From contig CP134492.1 of NCBI GenBank assembly GCA_031761875.1, positions 3,720,001 through 3,784,000 of the forward strand: DNA of 64,000 bases. Direction: 5' to 3'. Position 1 is the first letter of the stretch. Each line of letters opens with the position of its first letter. The notes below the pieces were generated by a model. That model was given only the letters and a program-made list of their open reading frames with translations. It made no database searches and was not told the origin of the DNA. The DNA comes from Bacillaceae bacterium IKA-2. Lineage in GTDB: Bacteria; Bacillota; Bacilli; Bacillales; Anaerobacillaceae. Of the stretch, positions 48,034 through 58,006 are shown in pieces. The position numbers and the translations under genes are program-made.

Positions 48034-48074
48034 AAAAAAGGCTCATCGCAAATTTAATGCGATGAGCCTTTTTA
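48034..48074 (+). terminator. Terminator of bioY
   Basis: Stem GGCTCATCGCA/TGCGATGAGCC with flanking A and T runs, just after the bioY stop. Confidence 0.92.
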
Positions 48075-48310
48075 CATACCGTGAGGCCTTACTTCGAATT
48101 CATCTAAGCGATTTTTATCACCTTCATAGATCAAAGATTAAGGTTAGTGACAAACTTATAATATCTATTGCCAGAAAACTATAACGAGAATATTGATGAT
48201 GTTTACTTTCTTTATCACTGTCATCATGAACCGTAATTTCCATTTTTTCTGCAACAACTGTTATAAAAGAGTTTTGATCGCTTCTAAGTCAACTTAAAAC
48301 TAATTTCTAA

Positions 48311-49633
48311 TTAAAGTACCATTGCCGCTATCCAACCAAAGATGATTAGCGGAATATTAAAATGCAAGAATGTTGGAACACATGTATCCCAAATATGATT
48401 GTGCTGCCCGTCAGCATTTAAACCCGCTGTCGGTCCTAACGTACTATCTGAAGCTGGCGATCCAGCATCTCCTAACGCTGCTGCCGTTCCAATTAATGCA
48501 ATGGTAGCCATTGGACTAAACCCTACAGCTAACGAAAGCGGAACAAACAGCGTTGCAATAATCGGGATCGTTGAAAAAGATGAACCGATACCCATTGTGA
48601 TAAACAACCCAACAAGTAGCATTAATATAGCAGCTAGACCTTGATTAGCGCCAATTATACCGACTGATTGCTCAACAAGTAAATCAACATGCCCTGTTTC
48701 TCTAATAACCGCTGCAAACCCAGACGCTGTAATCATTACAAAGCCAATAAACGCCATCATTTTCATCCCATCAGTTAAATATTCTTCTGTGTTTTTCACG
48801 TTCATCTTGCCGCTAAATAATAAAATCACTATTCCGACAAGCGCACTTAAAATCATTGATTCTGTTACTATTTGAGCAACGAGCGCTGCAATGATTGCAA
48901 CCAATGAGACAACGATCGCCCGTCGTGATATCGGTTCCACTGATACAGCTACCTCTTGATTAATTTGCTTATTTTTATAGATACGGCTTTTTCTGTAAGA
49001 GAACAACAATGCAAAAATTAAACCAACTACCATCCCTAAAATAGGTAAAAGCATCGCCACTGGGATATCCGACATTTTAATAATCAAACCGCTTTCTTCC
49101 ATATTTATTTGAATAATTTCATGAAATATCAACCCGAATCCAGCCGGAATTAAAATGTAGGGAGCCTTTAAACCGAATGTTATCACCGTTGCGATCGCTC
49201 GGCGATCCACTTTAAGTTCATTTAACACTTGTAGTAAAGGTGGAATCAATATAGGTATGAAAGCAATATGAATTGGAATGACGTTTTGAGAAAAGATCGA
49301 AATTGTTAAGATTACTAGTATTAACAATACTTTTGATAAACTCTTTTTTCGAGTTTCATCATCTTTACCTACCATTTTAACAGCCAAATCAACGATTACT
49401 CTTGGTAACCCAGTCTTCGAAAGCGCAACTGCAAAGCCACCTAGCAAGGCGTAACTTAATGCAACAACCGCATTTCCTCCTAAACCACCTGAAAAAATAT
49501 CAATCGTTTCTAAAATTGTAAAATCAGCTATAAAACCACCCGCAAGCGCTCCTAATAATAATGCGATGACAACATGAACTCTAAATAAGCTTAGAACTAG
49601 CATGATCGCAACTGCTACTATAACCGCATTCAT
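48311..49633 (-). CDS. yuiF: Na+/H+ antiporter family / amino-acid transporter (YuiF-like)
   Basis: A 440-residue membrane protein with about eleven helices, of the NhaC/ion-transporter superfamily. Segments such as ALSYALLGGFAVALSKTG, a central basic loop (SYRKSRIYKNKQ) and GTAAALGDAGSPASDSTLGP are typical. The same position beside bioY and pepA identifies it as YuiF. Whether it exchanges protons for sodium or carries an amino acid is not settled by the sequence. Confidence 0.88.
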   Translation of the reverse strand: MNAVIVAVAIMLVLSLFRVHVVIALLLGALAGGFIADFTILETIDIFSGGLGGNAVVALSYALLGGFAVALSKTGLPRVIVDLAVKMVGKDDETRKKSLSKVLLILVILTISIFSQNVIPIHIAFIPILIPPLLQVLNELKVDRRAIATVITFGLKAPYILIPAGFGLIFHEIIQINMEESGLIIKMSDIPVAMLLPILGMVVGLIFALLFSYRKSRIYKNKQINQEVAVSVEPISRRAIVVSLVAIIAALVAQIVTESMILSALVGIVILLFSGKMNVKNTEEYLTDGMKMMAFIGFVMITASGFAAVIRETGHVDLLVEQSVGIIGANQGLAAILMLLVGLFITMGIGSSFSTIPIIATLFVPLSLAVGFSPMATIALIGTAAALGDAGSPASDSTLGPTAGLNADGQHNHIWDTCVPTFLHFNIPLIIFGWIAAMVL

Positions 49634-49823
49634 ATCCAGCCAACTCTCCTTCTCTTTTTTGATTTACTTTAGTCTGATAAATCAATAACGTACTAAAATC
49701 ATCACTAACATTATCACGCAATCTAGTATTATGTCAATATACTTTTTATTGTTAATTATGATACAAATAGCAACAATTAAAAAAATCAAATTATCGGTAG
49801 GTCCTATTAATTTGCCAAATTAA

Positions 49824-49861
49824 TAAAAAAAACCTAGTTGAGCAAGCCCAACTAGATTTTT
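49824..49861 (-). terminator. Terminator of the second TRAP operon
   Basis: On the minus strand AATCTAGTTG/CAACTAGGTT closes over GGCTTGCT and is followed by TTTTTT, 13 bases after the dctP stop. Confidence 0.88.
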
Positions 49862-49873
49862 ACTTAAAATATA

Positions 49874-50941
49874 TTATTGTGCAGCTTCAATTTCCTCAAT
49901 TAACATATTTAAAATCATTTCTGCGTCAGCACCAACATCATCAATAAAGAATTGACGAACTGGGATTGCTAACTCTCTAAATGCGTCTCTTTCAGCGGCA
50001 CTTAGTTCAATAACTTCTGTTGGATGTGTATCGTTATTTTTGATACTATCTAACAGTTCTTCGTTCATGCGTTCTTGCATCTCATAGGCAACAGGACGCA
50101 TTTCTTCTACTGTTTCATCAATCATCGCTTGGATATCAGCAGGTAGCCCTTGATAGAAATCTGAATTTACTGTTGTCATCGCCACATAAATGTTATGCTC
50201 TGAAATCGTCATATGATCTTGCACTTCATGAAACTTAGCATCTTCAATAAAGAAAATTGGATTTTCCTGACCCTCAACAATCCCTTGTTGTAAACTCGTA
50301 TAAAGCTCGCCCCAACTCATTTCAGTAGGGTTTGCATTGTAAGCTTCGTAAGACCGTAAAATTAACGGCGAAGATTGTGTTCTCATTTTTAAACTGTCAA
50401 AATCTGCTGGTGTACGTAATTCCCTACTACCAGTCCACTGCATCGCACCTTCTGTCCAATAAGCAAGTGGTTTAATGTTAAAGTTCTCATACTTCTCTGT
50501 TAAGTGAACATTTAAAGCCTCACTTGTATCAAGAACATGTTGATTTACTTCCATATCATCACTAAATAAAAAGTGTAGCGCAAATAATTGACCTTCACTT
50601 ACCATCGTACCCGTAAACCCCGGTGAAACAATCGCAAATTCTACTCCACCACTTTGTAATAATTCAACTTGGTTGACTTCACTCCCTAGACCACCAAATT
50701 GATATACTTCCATATTAATTTTGCCGTCTGACTTTTCCTTTAAGCGATCAGCAAATTCAGCTGCATACTCATATTGAACTTGCCCTTCGTACTCTTCAGT
50801 TACAAACTTCCAGTCATACGTTTCTTGATCGTTCGCAGAAGCATCACCATCATTACTATCGCTACTACCACATGCCACTAAAACTAAACTAAACACAAAC
50901 ATTAAAACTAGCGCTAAAATTCCTTTTTTATTTACTATCAT
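49874..50941 (-). CDS. dctP: TRAP transporter solute-binding lipoprotein (second system)
   Basis: A 355-residue receptor starting at ATG 50941 (GGGGG six bases upstream); a TTG precedes it. Lipobox LVLVAC gives the lipidated Cys near residue 24. DctP features: FDSLKMRTQSSPLILRSYEAYNANPTEMSWGELYTSLQQG-like region with the carboxylate-binding Arg, and GLGSEVNQVELLQSGG. It differs clearly from the DctP at 1734-2765, so a different ligand is likely. Third gene of the order dctQ-dctM-dctP. Confidence 0.92.
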   Translation of the reverse strand: MIVNKKGILALVLMFVFSLVLVACGSSDSNDGDASANDQETYDWKFVTEEYEGQVQYEYAAEFADRLKEKSDGKINMEVYQFGGLGSEVNQVELLQSGGVEFAIVSPGFTGTMVSEGQLFALHFLFSDDMEVNQHVLDTSEALNVHLTEKYENFNIKPLAYWTEGAMQWTGSRELRTPADFDSLKMRTQSSPLILRSYEAYNANPTEMSWGELYTSLQQGIVEGQENPIFFIEDAKFHEVQDHMTISEHNIYVAMTTVNSDFYQGLPADIQAMIDETVEEMRPVAYEMQERMNEELLDSIKNNDTHPTEVIELSAAERDAFRELAIPVRQFFIDDVGADAEMILNMLIEEIEAAQ

Positions 50942-51010
50942 CAAATACCCCCATGTTTTTTATATTTATACTAGCATTAGAAATACTAGGCCTTACTAAT
51001 TTAAGTTTCA

Positions 51011-52291
51011 TTATATAACGATAAAATAACGATAAAATAATGAAATATCTTCAAACAAAATCACTAAAATCGCAACGATAATTAACATTACAATGTAAGG
51101 CGGTGTTCCTCTTATTACCTCTAAATAAGGACGTTCAAAAACTGCACTTGCCGTAAAAATGTCCACTCCAAATGGAGGCGTTGCAGAACCAAGTGCTGCT
51201 TGAAAAACAATAACTACACCTAAGTGAACCGGGTCTACGCCGGCCATCATAGCCACTGGGTAGAAAATCGGTGTTAAGATTAAAATGACGACAATTGGAT
51301 CGACAAACATACATCCGATAAAGAAAAAAATCGCGACCATCATCAAGACATAAAGCGCTGTTGGCTCAGCCGAAAAAACAGCTGACGTGATCATTTGAGG
51401 AATTCTTGCATACGAGATTACCCAAGAGAACGCTTGACCACCGGCAACAAGAACAAAAACAGCTGATGTAACTAAGCCTGTTGATAACGCTATTTTTGGA
51501 ACGTCAGTTATTTTAATTGAACGAAAAATAAGAACCTCTAAAATAAGCGCATATAAAACTGAAATAGCCGCTGCCTCTGTCGGCGTAAAATATCCAGTAT
51601 AAATACCACCAACTATGATGATCGGAAATCCTAGCGGCAACAAGGCTTTTTTCGTAAAGGTAATGCGTTCAGCCCAAGATGCTTTTTCTGCCAATGGAAT
51701 TTTATACCACCTAGCATATAAATAACTATAAGTGGCAAAAAACAAGAAAATTAATAGCCCAGGACCAATACCAGCAATAAATAATTCACCAGGTGATGTT
51801 CCTGAAACGACCGCATAAACGATCATCCCAATACTAGGCGGGATTAATAAGGCAATATCACTGGCATTAATGATTAAGGCAATTGCACTTGAATCTTTAT
51901 ATCCAACCGATAACAACCGTTGCCGCATCGGCTTTCCTATTGCAACAACAGTTGCTTGGGTAGAACCAGAAATCGAACCAAATAATGTACAAGCTGCCGC
52001 TGTTGTAATTGCATAGCCTCCGCGGACATGACCAATAAATCCGCCGATAAAATCTAATAGCCGTTGCGATGTTTTTCCGGTAGACATGATGTCTGCTGCA
52101 AAGATAAACAGCGGAACCGCTAATAGAACATAACCACTAACACCTTCGATCATTTGTTGAATCATAAACCAAGCATCAATAGCAGGGAAGTAGATTAGTA
52201 ATACTAGTAATGGTGCTGCAATTAAAGGAATCATCATCGGAAATCCTAACAGTAATAAGACCACCATGATTGTTAAAAGTGTTACAACCAT
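51011..52291 (-). CDS. dctM: TRAP transporter large permease DctM (second system)
   Basis: A 426-residue membrane protein with many helices; family segments TLFGSISGSTQATVVAIGKPM, LLIPPSIGMIVYA, GGIYTGYFTPTEAAAIS and SATPPFGVDIFTASAVF. It lies between dctQ and dctP. Confidence 0.94.
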   Translation of the reverse strand: MVVTLLTIMVVLLLLGFPMMIPLIAAPLLVLLIYFPAIDAWFMIQQMIEGVSGYVLLAVPLFIFAADIMSTGKTSQRLLDFIGGFIGHVRGGYAITTAAACTLFGSISGSTQATVVAIGKPMRQRLLSVGYKDSSAIALIINASDIALLIPPSIGMIVYAVVSGTSPGELFIAGIGPGLLIFLFFATYSYLYARWYKIPLAEKASWAERITFTKKALLPLGFPIIIVGGIYTGYFTPTEAAAISVLYALILEVLIFRSIKITDVPKIALSTGLVTSAVFVLVAGGQAFSWVISYARIPQMITSAVFSAEPTALYVLMMVAIFFFIGCMFVDPIVVILILTPIFYPVAMMAGVDPVHLGVVIVFQAALGSATPPFGVDIFTASAVFERPYLEVIRGTPPYIVMLIIVAILVILFEDISLFYRYFIVI

Positions 52292-52313
52292 AATTTTTTC
52301 CCTCTCTATTCTA

Positions 52314-52874
52314 TTAAATTATTTGCGCTTGGGTTTTAGGATCGTTGTCGGTTTCTTTTTCGGAAAAATCTAATTTCTCGGTACCAATATAGATCTCATC
52401 TTCTTTAATGTTAATCCAGACATTTCGGAAGTATTGAAGAGCTCCTAATACAAAGCCTATTGGTAAAAAAATTGCCATAAAATATGCTGGTACTTGTAGC
52501 GCTGTCGTCACTCGACCTGTATTCATTGTCCATAACACGTATTCGAAGGAGTAGTAAGCCAATACAAGTAAAACAAACGCCGTTACTGCCGAAATCATAA
52601 TCGCAAGAAACTTTTTTACTCGCTGTGGTGCTAGATCAAAAAATGCACTCATCCGAATATGCCTTCCTTTTCTTGCTGCATAACTAATTCCCATAAACGT
52701 TGCAATGATTACCGCAAACTGACTAACTTCAGCGGAAAATGACCAACTATTCTTGGTAATCACCCGACTAAGGACGTTCCCAGCTACCATAACAAAAATT
52801 AATATTACCGAATAACTTAAAATAAACTCTTCAATTTTCATTAGGTAGCGATCAAGCCTGCTTATCACTGCCAA
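52314..52874 (-). CDS. dctQ: TRAP transporter small permease DctQ (second system)
   Basis: A small four-helix permease of about 186 residues if it starts at TTG 52874, which has GGAGGGG eight bases upstream; the frame is open to 52892 and a GTG at 52883 is another option. Core segment WSFSAEVSQFAVIIATFMGISYAARKGRHIRMSAFFD is the DctQ signature. The charged C-terminal tail is longer than usual. First gene of the operon. Confidence 0.88.
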   Translation of the reverse strand: MAVISRLDRYLMKIEEFILSYSVILIFVMVAGNVLSRVITKNSWSFSAEVSQFAVIIATFMGISYAARKGRHIRMSAFFDLAPQRVKKFLAIMISAVTAFVLLVLAYYSFEYVLWTMNTGRVTTALQVPAYFMAIFLPIGFVLGALQYFRNVWINIKEDEIYIGTEKLDFSEKETDNDPKTQAQII

Positions 52875-52892
52875 CTGTTTCACCCCTCCCAA

Positions 52893-53198
52893 GTTAGGTT
52901 CACGTCAAAAAAAAAAAAGCAAAGAACCGATATATATATCATAACGAAACCTACATTTGTCCTCAAATACCAAATTCTTGCTTTAACTCCGATATTATTA
53001 GGTAACATCCCCTCATTAATGATAGGGAATGTTTTATATAAAAATACCCCCTATATCTCCCATATACACCCATACATTATAATATCTATAATTCACTAAA
53101 ATTACGTACCTCCTATCATTTTTTATATTTAATCTTCACCTTTTATTTACTTTTAATTTAAAAAGCTGATCCTCATACTCGAGAACCAGCCTTTTAAA
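52893..53198. other. Intergenic region between pepA and the TRAP operon
   Basis: About 300 bases upstream of dctQ, AT-rich with a short (TA)n tract near 52932 and poly-A at 52905. The pepA terminator is at its right end. No gene or clear promoter seen. Confidence 0.4.
53157..53197 (-). terminator. Terminator of pepA
   Basis: On the minus strand AAAAGGCTGGTTCTC pairs with GAGGATCAGCTTTTT around a six-base loop; it begins right after the pepA stop. Confidence 0.85.
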
Positions 53199-54686
53199 TT
53201 AAAAGTTTCTTGCCAAAGTAGCAAGCGTACGAACCATTGAACCTGTTCCACCCTTCGGACCAAAATCACTGGCCTTCTTTGCCCAACCAGTACCGGCAAT
53301 GTCTAAATGAACCCACGGTGTATCACCAGCAAATTCGCCAACAAACAGTCCAGCAGTAATAGCGCCACCTTCACGACCTGGGGAATTATTCAAATCAGCA
53401 ACATCACTAGATCGCAGCATTTCTTTGTATGGATCAAAGTTAGGAAGTCTCCATAATAATTCTCCAGCTTCTCCAGCAGCTACTAATACATCTCCAACAA
53501 ATTCTTCATCATTTGTCACCGCTCCGGTTGTAACATCCGCTAAAGCAACGATAACTGCTCCTGTTAGTGTCGCTACATCAACAAGGTAATCAGCTCCTAG
53601 TTGCTTTGCATAGGTGATACCATCTGCCAAAATCAGGCGCCCTTCTGCATCTGTATTGCGAACCTCAATCGTTTTCCCACTTAGTGAAGTAATCACGTCA
53701 CCAGGTTTTAAAGCACTACCATTAATTAAATTTTCCGTCGAAGGAATGACTGCCATAACGTTAACGTCTGGTTTAAGAGAGCCAATCACTTCCATCGCCC
53801 CTAATACTGTCGCAGCTCCTCCCATATCCATTTTCATCTCATGCATATTTAGTGCCGGCTTAATGGAAATCCCACCTGAATCAAAAGTTAAACCTTTACC
53901 AACAAAACTTAAAACGTTTTCCCACTTTTCCTGGCCACGATATTTAAGGACGATCATTTTTGGCGGTTGATCAGATCCTTTAGCAACCGCTAAAAGAGCT
54001 CCCATCCCTAGTTCTTCCATTTCAGCTCGCTCAAGAACAGAAAATTCCATCCCATATCGAAGTGCCACTTCTTTAGCCGCTGTTGCTAAATCTGTTGGTG
54101 TCATATAGTTAGCAGGTGCATTAACGAGCTTACGCGCTAAGTTTGTCCCGTTACTATAAGCAACGCCGACCGCAATGCTTTCTTCTATTGCTTCTTTATC
54201 TAACCCTGTATAAATGACTAGGCTTTCAATTGTCGTTACTTCTTCTATTGCTTCTTTATAGGTAAGCGTATTGTAACTCACTAAACCAATTGCTTCTGAT
54301 AATGCCCTAGCAAAAAGTTCACCACCTTTTTTCTCCCTTAAAAAAGTATCAAAAGCTATTCCTACTTCTTTTTGTCGATCCTTTTTTAAACTTTTTGTTA
54401 AAGCTGCAAAAGCTTCGCGAACTTTTTCAAATGTTAAGGCTTGTTTTTTTCCAAGACCAACAAAATAAATTACTTTGGCTTCTAACTTGCCAAGTGTATG
54501 TATTTTAGTTACTTTTTTAAACTTTGTCGAAATTTCATTTTCAATCAAAAGTTCGACAATACTACCATCCATTTTTTTATCAATTTCTTTAACAATACCT
54601 TCTGGTTTATTATCATCTTCAAATAGGCCGACAACAATAGCTCCAATCTTTTTCGATAAAATATCACTATCTTTCACTTTGTACAT
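53199..54686 (-). CDS. pepA: Leucyl aminopeptidase (M17)
   Basis: A cytosolic metallo-aminopeptidase, 495 residues. The catalytic domain has the metal ligands in GKGLTFDSGGISIKP and the family signature NTDAEGRLILADG. The N-terminal macro-like domain precedes it. Corresponds to B. subtilis YuiE, in the same neighbourhood. Ribosome site AGGAGTTGG. Confidence 0.96.
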   Translation of the reverse strand: MYKVKDSDILSKKIGAIVVGLFEDDNKPEGIVKEIDKKMDGSIVELLIENEISTKFKKVTKIHTLGKLEAKVIYFVGLGKKQALTFEKVREAFAALTKSLKKDRQKEVGIAFDTFLREKKGGELFARALSEAIGLVSYNTLTYKEAIEEVTTIESLVIYTGLDKEAIEESIAVGVAYSNGTNLARKLVNAPANYMTPTDLATAAKEVALRYGMEFSVLERAEMEELGMGALLAVAKGSDQPPKMIVLKYRGQEKWENVLSFVGKGLTFDSGGISIKPALNMHEMKMDMGGAATVLGAMEVIGSLKPDVNVMAVIPSTENLINGSALKPGDVITSLSGKTIEVRNTDAEGRLILADGITYAKQLGADYLVDVATLTGAVIVALADVTTGAVTNDEEFVGDVLVAAGEAGELLWRLPNFDPYKEMLRSSDVADLNNSPGREGGAITAGLFVGEFAGDTPWVHLDIAGTGWAKKASDFGPKGGTGSMVRTLATLARNF

Positions 54687-54926
54687 AATACCAACTCCTA
54701 AGGATAATTTTTACTATTACTATTATAGCTTGTTTTCTAATTTATTTCGAGTAACTAAGTTTCTTGAACATTCTTGTTTGTTGTTAATCTGTTATAATGT
54801 AAACAACTTTTCACTTTTTAAATAGAAAAGTTTTTTCCAATAAAATATAATTAACTAAATGGAGAAACGGGTATCAATAAAAGGACGAGATTTTTACGAC
54901 CAATCAGGAAGGGAATTCATTAAACT

Positions 54927-55403
54927 ATGGAGATACTGACAAATTTTCCTTTATGGGCTGCTTTAATAGCTATAGGATTGGCACAATTTATCAAAGTACC
55001 ACTTCAATATATTGCAACGAAAAGATTTGATTGGACATTGATTACGAGCACTGGTGGCATGCCAAGTTCACATTCAGCCGCCGTTACCGCTTTGAGTACG
55101 GCTTTCGCTCTTACAGAAGGTTTAGAATCGCCCTACTTCGCCATTTCAGCAATTTTTGGAGTTATTGTTATGTTTGATGCGTCTGGAGTACGCCGCCATG
55201 CTGGCGAACAAGCCACTGTCCTAAATCGATTAGTTGCTGATTTTAATAAACTTCTAACCGAAGTAAAATCGTGGCCCGAGAAAAAAGAGCAAGAAAAACG
55301 TAAAGAACTAAAAGAACTGTTAGGACACCAACCAATTGAAGTGTTTTTCGGTGGTTTAACAGGTATATTGTTAACGTTTTTATTACATTTTTTATTATTT
55401 TAA
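54927..55403 (+). CDS. yuiD: Divergent PAP2 family protein (YuiD-like)
   Basis: A 158-residue membrane protein (DUF212). Segments: LAQFIKVPLQYIATKRFDW, TGGMPSSHSAAVTALSTAF (the phosphatase-like SSHSA motif) and DASGVRRHAGEQA. Helices flank a charged loop. A phosphatidic-acid-phosphatase-like activity is plausible but unproven. Divergent from pepA, as in B. subtilis. Confidence 0.9.
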   Translation: MEILTNFPLWAALIAIGLAQFIKVPLQYIATKRFDWTLITSTGGMPSSHSAAVTALSTAFALTEGLESPYFAISAIFGVIVMFDASGVRRHAGEQATVLNRLVADFNKLLTEVKSWPEKKEQEKRKELKELLGHQPIEVFFGGLTGILLTFLLHFLLF

Positions 55404-55420
55404 TTGAATGAATTTCATTT
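55404..55420. repeat. Solo end of repeat R1
   Basis: TGAATGAATTTCATTTT after the yuiD stop matches the left end of R1; no second end is seen nearby. Confidence 0.4.
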
Positions 55421-55487
55421 TATTGTTTTTCTTTATCTTTTTAATAATCATCTTGCTTATTTTTCACTACAATTTGGGGGTTAATAT

Positions 55488-56249
55488 ATGAGACTAATTT
55501 CAATCTGTCCTAGTAATACTGAACTTCTTGCTTATTTAGGTTTAACTGAACAACTTGTTGCTGTAGACGATTTTTCTGATTGGCCGGAGGAAATCAATAG
55601 CTTGCCGCGTCTTGGTTCTGATTTGTCTATTGATATGGATAAGCTTCAAGCTTTAAAGCCAGACCTTGTACTCGCCTCGCTGAGTGTCCCAGGTATGGAG
55701 CGTAATGTGGAGGAGCTTGAGAAAAGAAATATTCCCCACATCGTTCTTAATCCTAATTCACTTCAAGAAATTTACGAAGACCTGCTCACAGTCGGAGAGA
55801 AAACCGGTACTGCCATAAAGGCAAAAGAAGTAGCTGAGAAATTTCTAGCAGAAATAAATTATTATAAAGAGTTACATAAAGAAGATACTAATGGACTTAT
55901 TTATTGGGAATGGTGGCCTAAACCAATTTTCACTCCAGGAAAATATAATTGGTTAACAGATGTCAGTGAAATAGTTGGTGGTGAAAACTGTTTTTCGGAC
56001 TATGAAAAATCAAGTGTTCAAACTGACTGGGCAACAGTAATCGAAAAAAATCCAGATCATATATGCATGGTCTGGGTCGGAGTTAAAGAAGAAAAAATGA
56101 AGCTTGCAGCAATCACAAAGCGCGAAAAAGCAAACGAAATTAAAGCTGTTCAAAATAATAACCTTTACATACTTGAAGAAGCCCTCTTTTGTCGTCCGTC
56201 TCCAAGAATAATTGATGGAATTAAAAAGCTATCTTCTATATTGAAGTGA
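55488..56249 (+). CDS. Cobalamin-binding protein (BtuF/helical backbone metal receptor type, cytoplasmic form)
   Basis: A 253-residue protein of the periplasmic-binding type III fold. It starts MRLISICPSNTELLAYLGL and has LPRLGSDLSIDMDKLQALKPDLVLAS, both characteristic of BtuF/FecB-type receptors. It has no signal peptide or lipobox, unlike a true receptor, so it may act in the cytoplasm or be a sensor or chaperone of corrinoids. No ABC partner is adjacent. Good ribosome site (GGGGG). Confidence 0.82.
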   Translation: MRLISICPSNTELLAYLGLTEQLVAVDDFSDWPEEINSLPRLGSDLSIDMDKLQALKPDLVLASLSVPGMERNVEELEKRNIPHIVLNPNSLQEIYEDLLTVGEKTGTAIKAKEVAEKFLAEINYYKELHKEDTNGLIYWEWWPKPIFTPGKYNWLTDVSEIVGGENCFSDYEKSSVQTDWATVIEKNPDHICMVWVGVKEEKMKLAAITKREKANEIKAVQNNNLYILEEALFCRPSPRIIDGIKKLSSILK

Positions 56250-56253
56250 GCAT

Positions 56254-56345
56254 CTAGGCGCTGCTCCTGCGGTTACTCGTCGCAAAACCTACTATGAAGT
56301 AATTCAAAGATGTGTCTTGGAGCTAGACAAAGAAAAGCACAAGCG
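56254..56345 (+). repeat. Dispersed repeat R2, copy B
   Basis: CTAGGCGCTGCTCCTGCGGT, CTCGTCGCAAAACC and GATGTGTCTTGGAGCTAGAC match copy A closely; followed by AAAGCACAAGCGTCTTGG. Confidence 0.78.
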
Positions 56346-56448
56346 TCTTGGTAGATTCGAGTATGTTGGAGACTTGACAACACAAATGTCCATATGCATT
56401 GAAATCGCATATGGACATTTTAACCATTTATCTGTAACCCACCAACAC

Positions 56449-57159
56449 TTATCTAGCAAAAGAAAGTTGTCTTCGAAATACTTGAACTGCTTCTGCCTCA
56501 TTCAAATTTTTCAGATCATGGTCAGTTAAACGACCATTTCCTTTTTCGACAAGGTAGACTTCCACTTCTTTTTTACCCCACTGACTGTAGACATCATCTA
56601 CTGTCTCATAATAGAGGTCTATTTTTTTACCTTTAATCGCTGATCCAGTATCTGCTACCACTCCATAACCATAACCTGGAATGAACAAAATTGAACCGAT
56701 TGGAAATGTACTTGTATCTGCTGCGATCGTCGAATATAAGTCACGCTTTACTGTAACTCCAGAAAATGTAATTCCATACTGTGGATGACCAGGATTTTTC
56801 CCAGTTGACTCAACCCCAGCAGTATATCCAGTTGCAACTACCGTTTCCGAAGGATATTGACTCCAATCAATGGCGTCCTCTAGAGTTAACGGCTCTGATT
56901 TCACTACTTCATGACTCATAATTTTTTCTTCGTTACCAAAAATAGGTAGGCTCCTTACTCTCAAAGTAAATTTTTTGAAGCCCGTGTCAGCACTAGTACG
57001 CTCCTCGACTTTATTAAGGAACGAATAATTATCTGCACTTAACAAATTATTTATCTGTTTTGCATTAACACCCGAGACTGATTCGAGCGTTGTCATTAAC
57101 GCTAAACTAAACAAAAAGGTCATCGTAACTCGTCTAACTATTGTTTTGATTATTTTCAT
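56449..57159 (-). CDS. yuiC: 3D domain protein (YuiC-like, Sps murein hydrolase family)
   Basis: A 236-residue exported protein. A signal peptide (about residues 1-33) precedes a linker and a C-terminal 3D domain, named after conserved aspartates; [20 protein letters not shown] carries two of them. B. subtilis YuiC is a stationary-phase muramidase-like enzyme that cleaves peptidoglycan to 1,6-anhydro ends. Ribosome site GGGGTG. Position in the yui block fits. Confidence 0.88.
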   Translation of the reverse strand: MKIIKTIVRRVTMTFLFSLALMTTLESVSGVNAKQINNLLSADNYSFLNKVEERTSADTGFKKFTLRVRSLPIFGNEEKIMSHEVVKSEPLTLEDAIDWSQYPSETVVATGYTAGVESTGKNPGHPQYGITFSGVTVKRDLYSTIAADTSTFPIGSILFIPGYGYGVVADTGSAIKGKKIDLYYETVDDVYSQWGKKEVEVYLVEKGNGRLTDHDLKNLNEAEAVQVFRRQLSFAR

Positions 57160-57555
57160 TTATTTTCACCCCTCTCAATGAATAATCTTCTCCAAAAAAG
57201 AAAAGGTTTATTCATTTCGACGTGAAAAAAGGTTAATTTTTACTAAAATGAAAGGATTTGTCCAAACCAATAAAGTAGCCACATAGATCCACGCGGCACA
57301 GAATCTGTATTATGAAATTCATTTAAATGTTGTTAAAAAAAACCAATTCAGGACACTCCTTCGAGTGAAATAGCTTCTAAGTGGCGGTGATACAATTTTA
57401 TGAGATTCAATCATTATTAAGATTATTTTTTAATTCATTTTTAAACATTAAAGCAATCGTTAATAAGATTTGACTAAATATAGATTTATTAAGTAAACTT
57501 GCATTAATGTATTTTTCCTAATCAAGGACGTTCAAAAAGTCCGGGGGGTGAAGTT
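57160..57555. other. Intergenic region between yuiC and yuiB
   Basis: Divergent control region with an R1 remnant at 57265-57322. No further gene or clear promoter seen. Confidence 0.4.
57265..57322. repeat. MITE-like repeat R1, copy 6 (left end lost)
   Basis: ACCAATAAAGTAGCCACAT and the intact right end ATTATGAAATTCAT (57309-57322) match copy 1; the left terminal repeat is missing. Confidence 0.65.
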
Positions 57556-57876
57556 TTGATAAGTATTCCACAGTTAATTATTTCTGTCTTATTATTTGTT
57601 GTCTTATTTTTTGGCATTGGTTTTTTAATAAACATGTTATTACGCGCTACTTGGGTGATGGCCGTTATTTACCCTATTATCGTTATTCGCATCGTTGATG
57701 ATGTAAAATTCCTCGAATATTTTACTGCACCAATTACATCTTTTTCGCTATTAGGTTCAAAATTAATTGCTCTACAAATCGCTGATATTATTGTTTTATC
57801 TTCCGGATTATTAGGGGCAATTATTGCTGGTTTTATTATTAAATTGCTCCGTAATAATGGCTATCAAATGTTTTAA
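57556..57876 (+). CDS. yuiB: YuiB-like membrane protein
   Basis: A 106-residue protein with three hydrophobic helices, MISIPQLIISVLLFVVLFFG at the N-terminus. The start is TTG at 57556 with GGGGGGTGA six bases upstream. Length and context match B. subtilis YuiB, which has no assigned function. No catalytic motif. Confidence 0.85.
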   Translation: MISIPQLIISVLLFVVLFFGIGFLINMLLRATWVMAVIYPIIVIRIVDDVKFLEYFTAPITSFSLLGSKLIALQIADIIVLSSGLLGAIIAGFIIKLLRNNGYQMF

Positions 57877-57905
57877 ACTAGATATACGCTTTTCTAGCTT
57901 CGAAA

Positions 57906-57943
57906 AATGCAAAAAAATGTACTGCTTGATTAAGTAGTACATT
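57906..57943. terminator. Probable terminator between yuiB and the NUDIX gene
   Basis: Stem AAATGTACT/AGTACATTT around GCTTGATTAA with a plus-side A run on the left; converging genes. Confidence 0.5.
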
Positions 57944-58006
57944 TCCCCCTCATTATTTTTATTATTCCCCATTTCCTTGGCACTTATTATTAGGTCGGCC
58001 ACCCAT

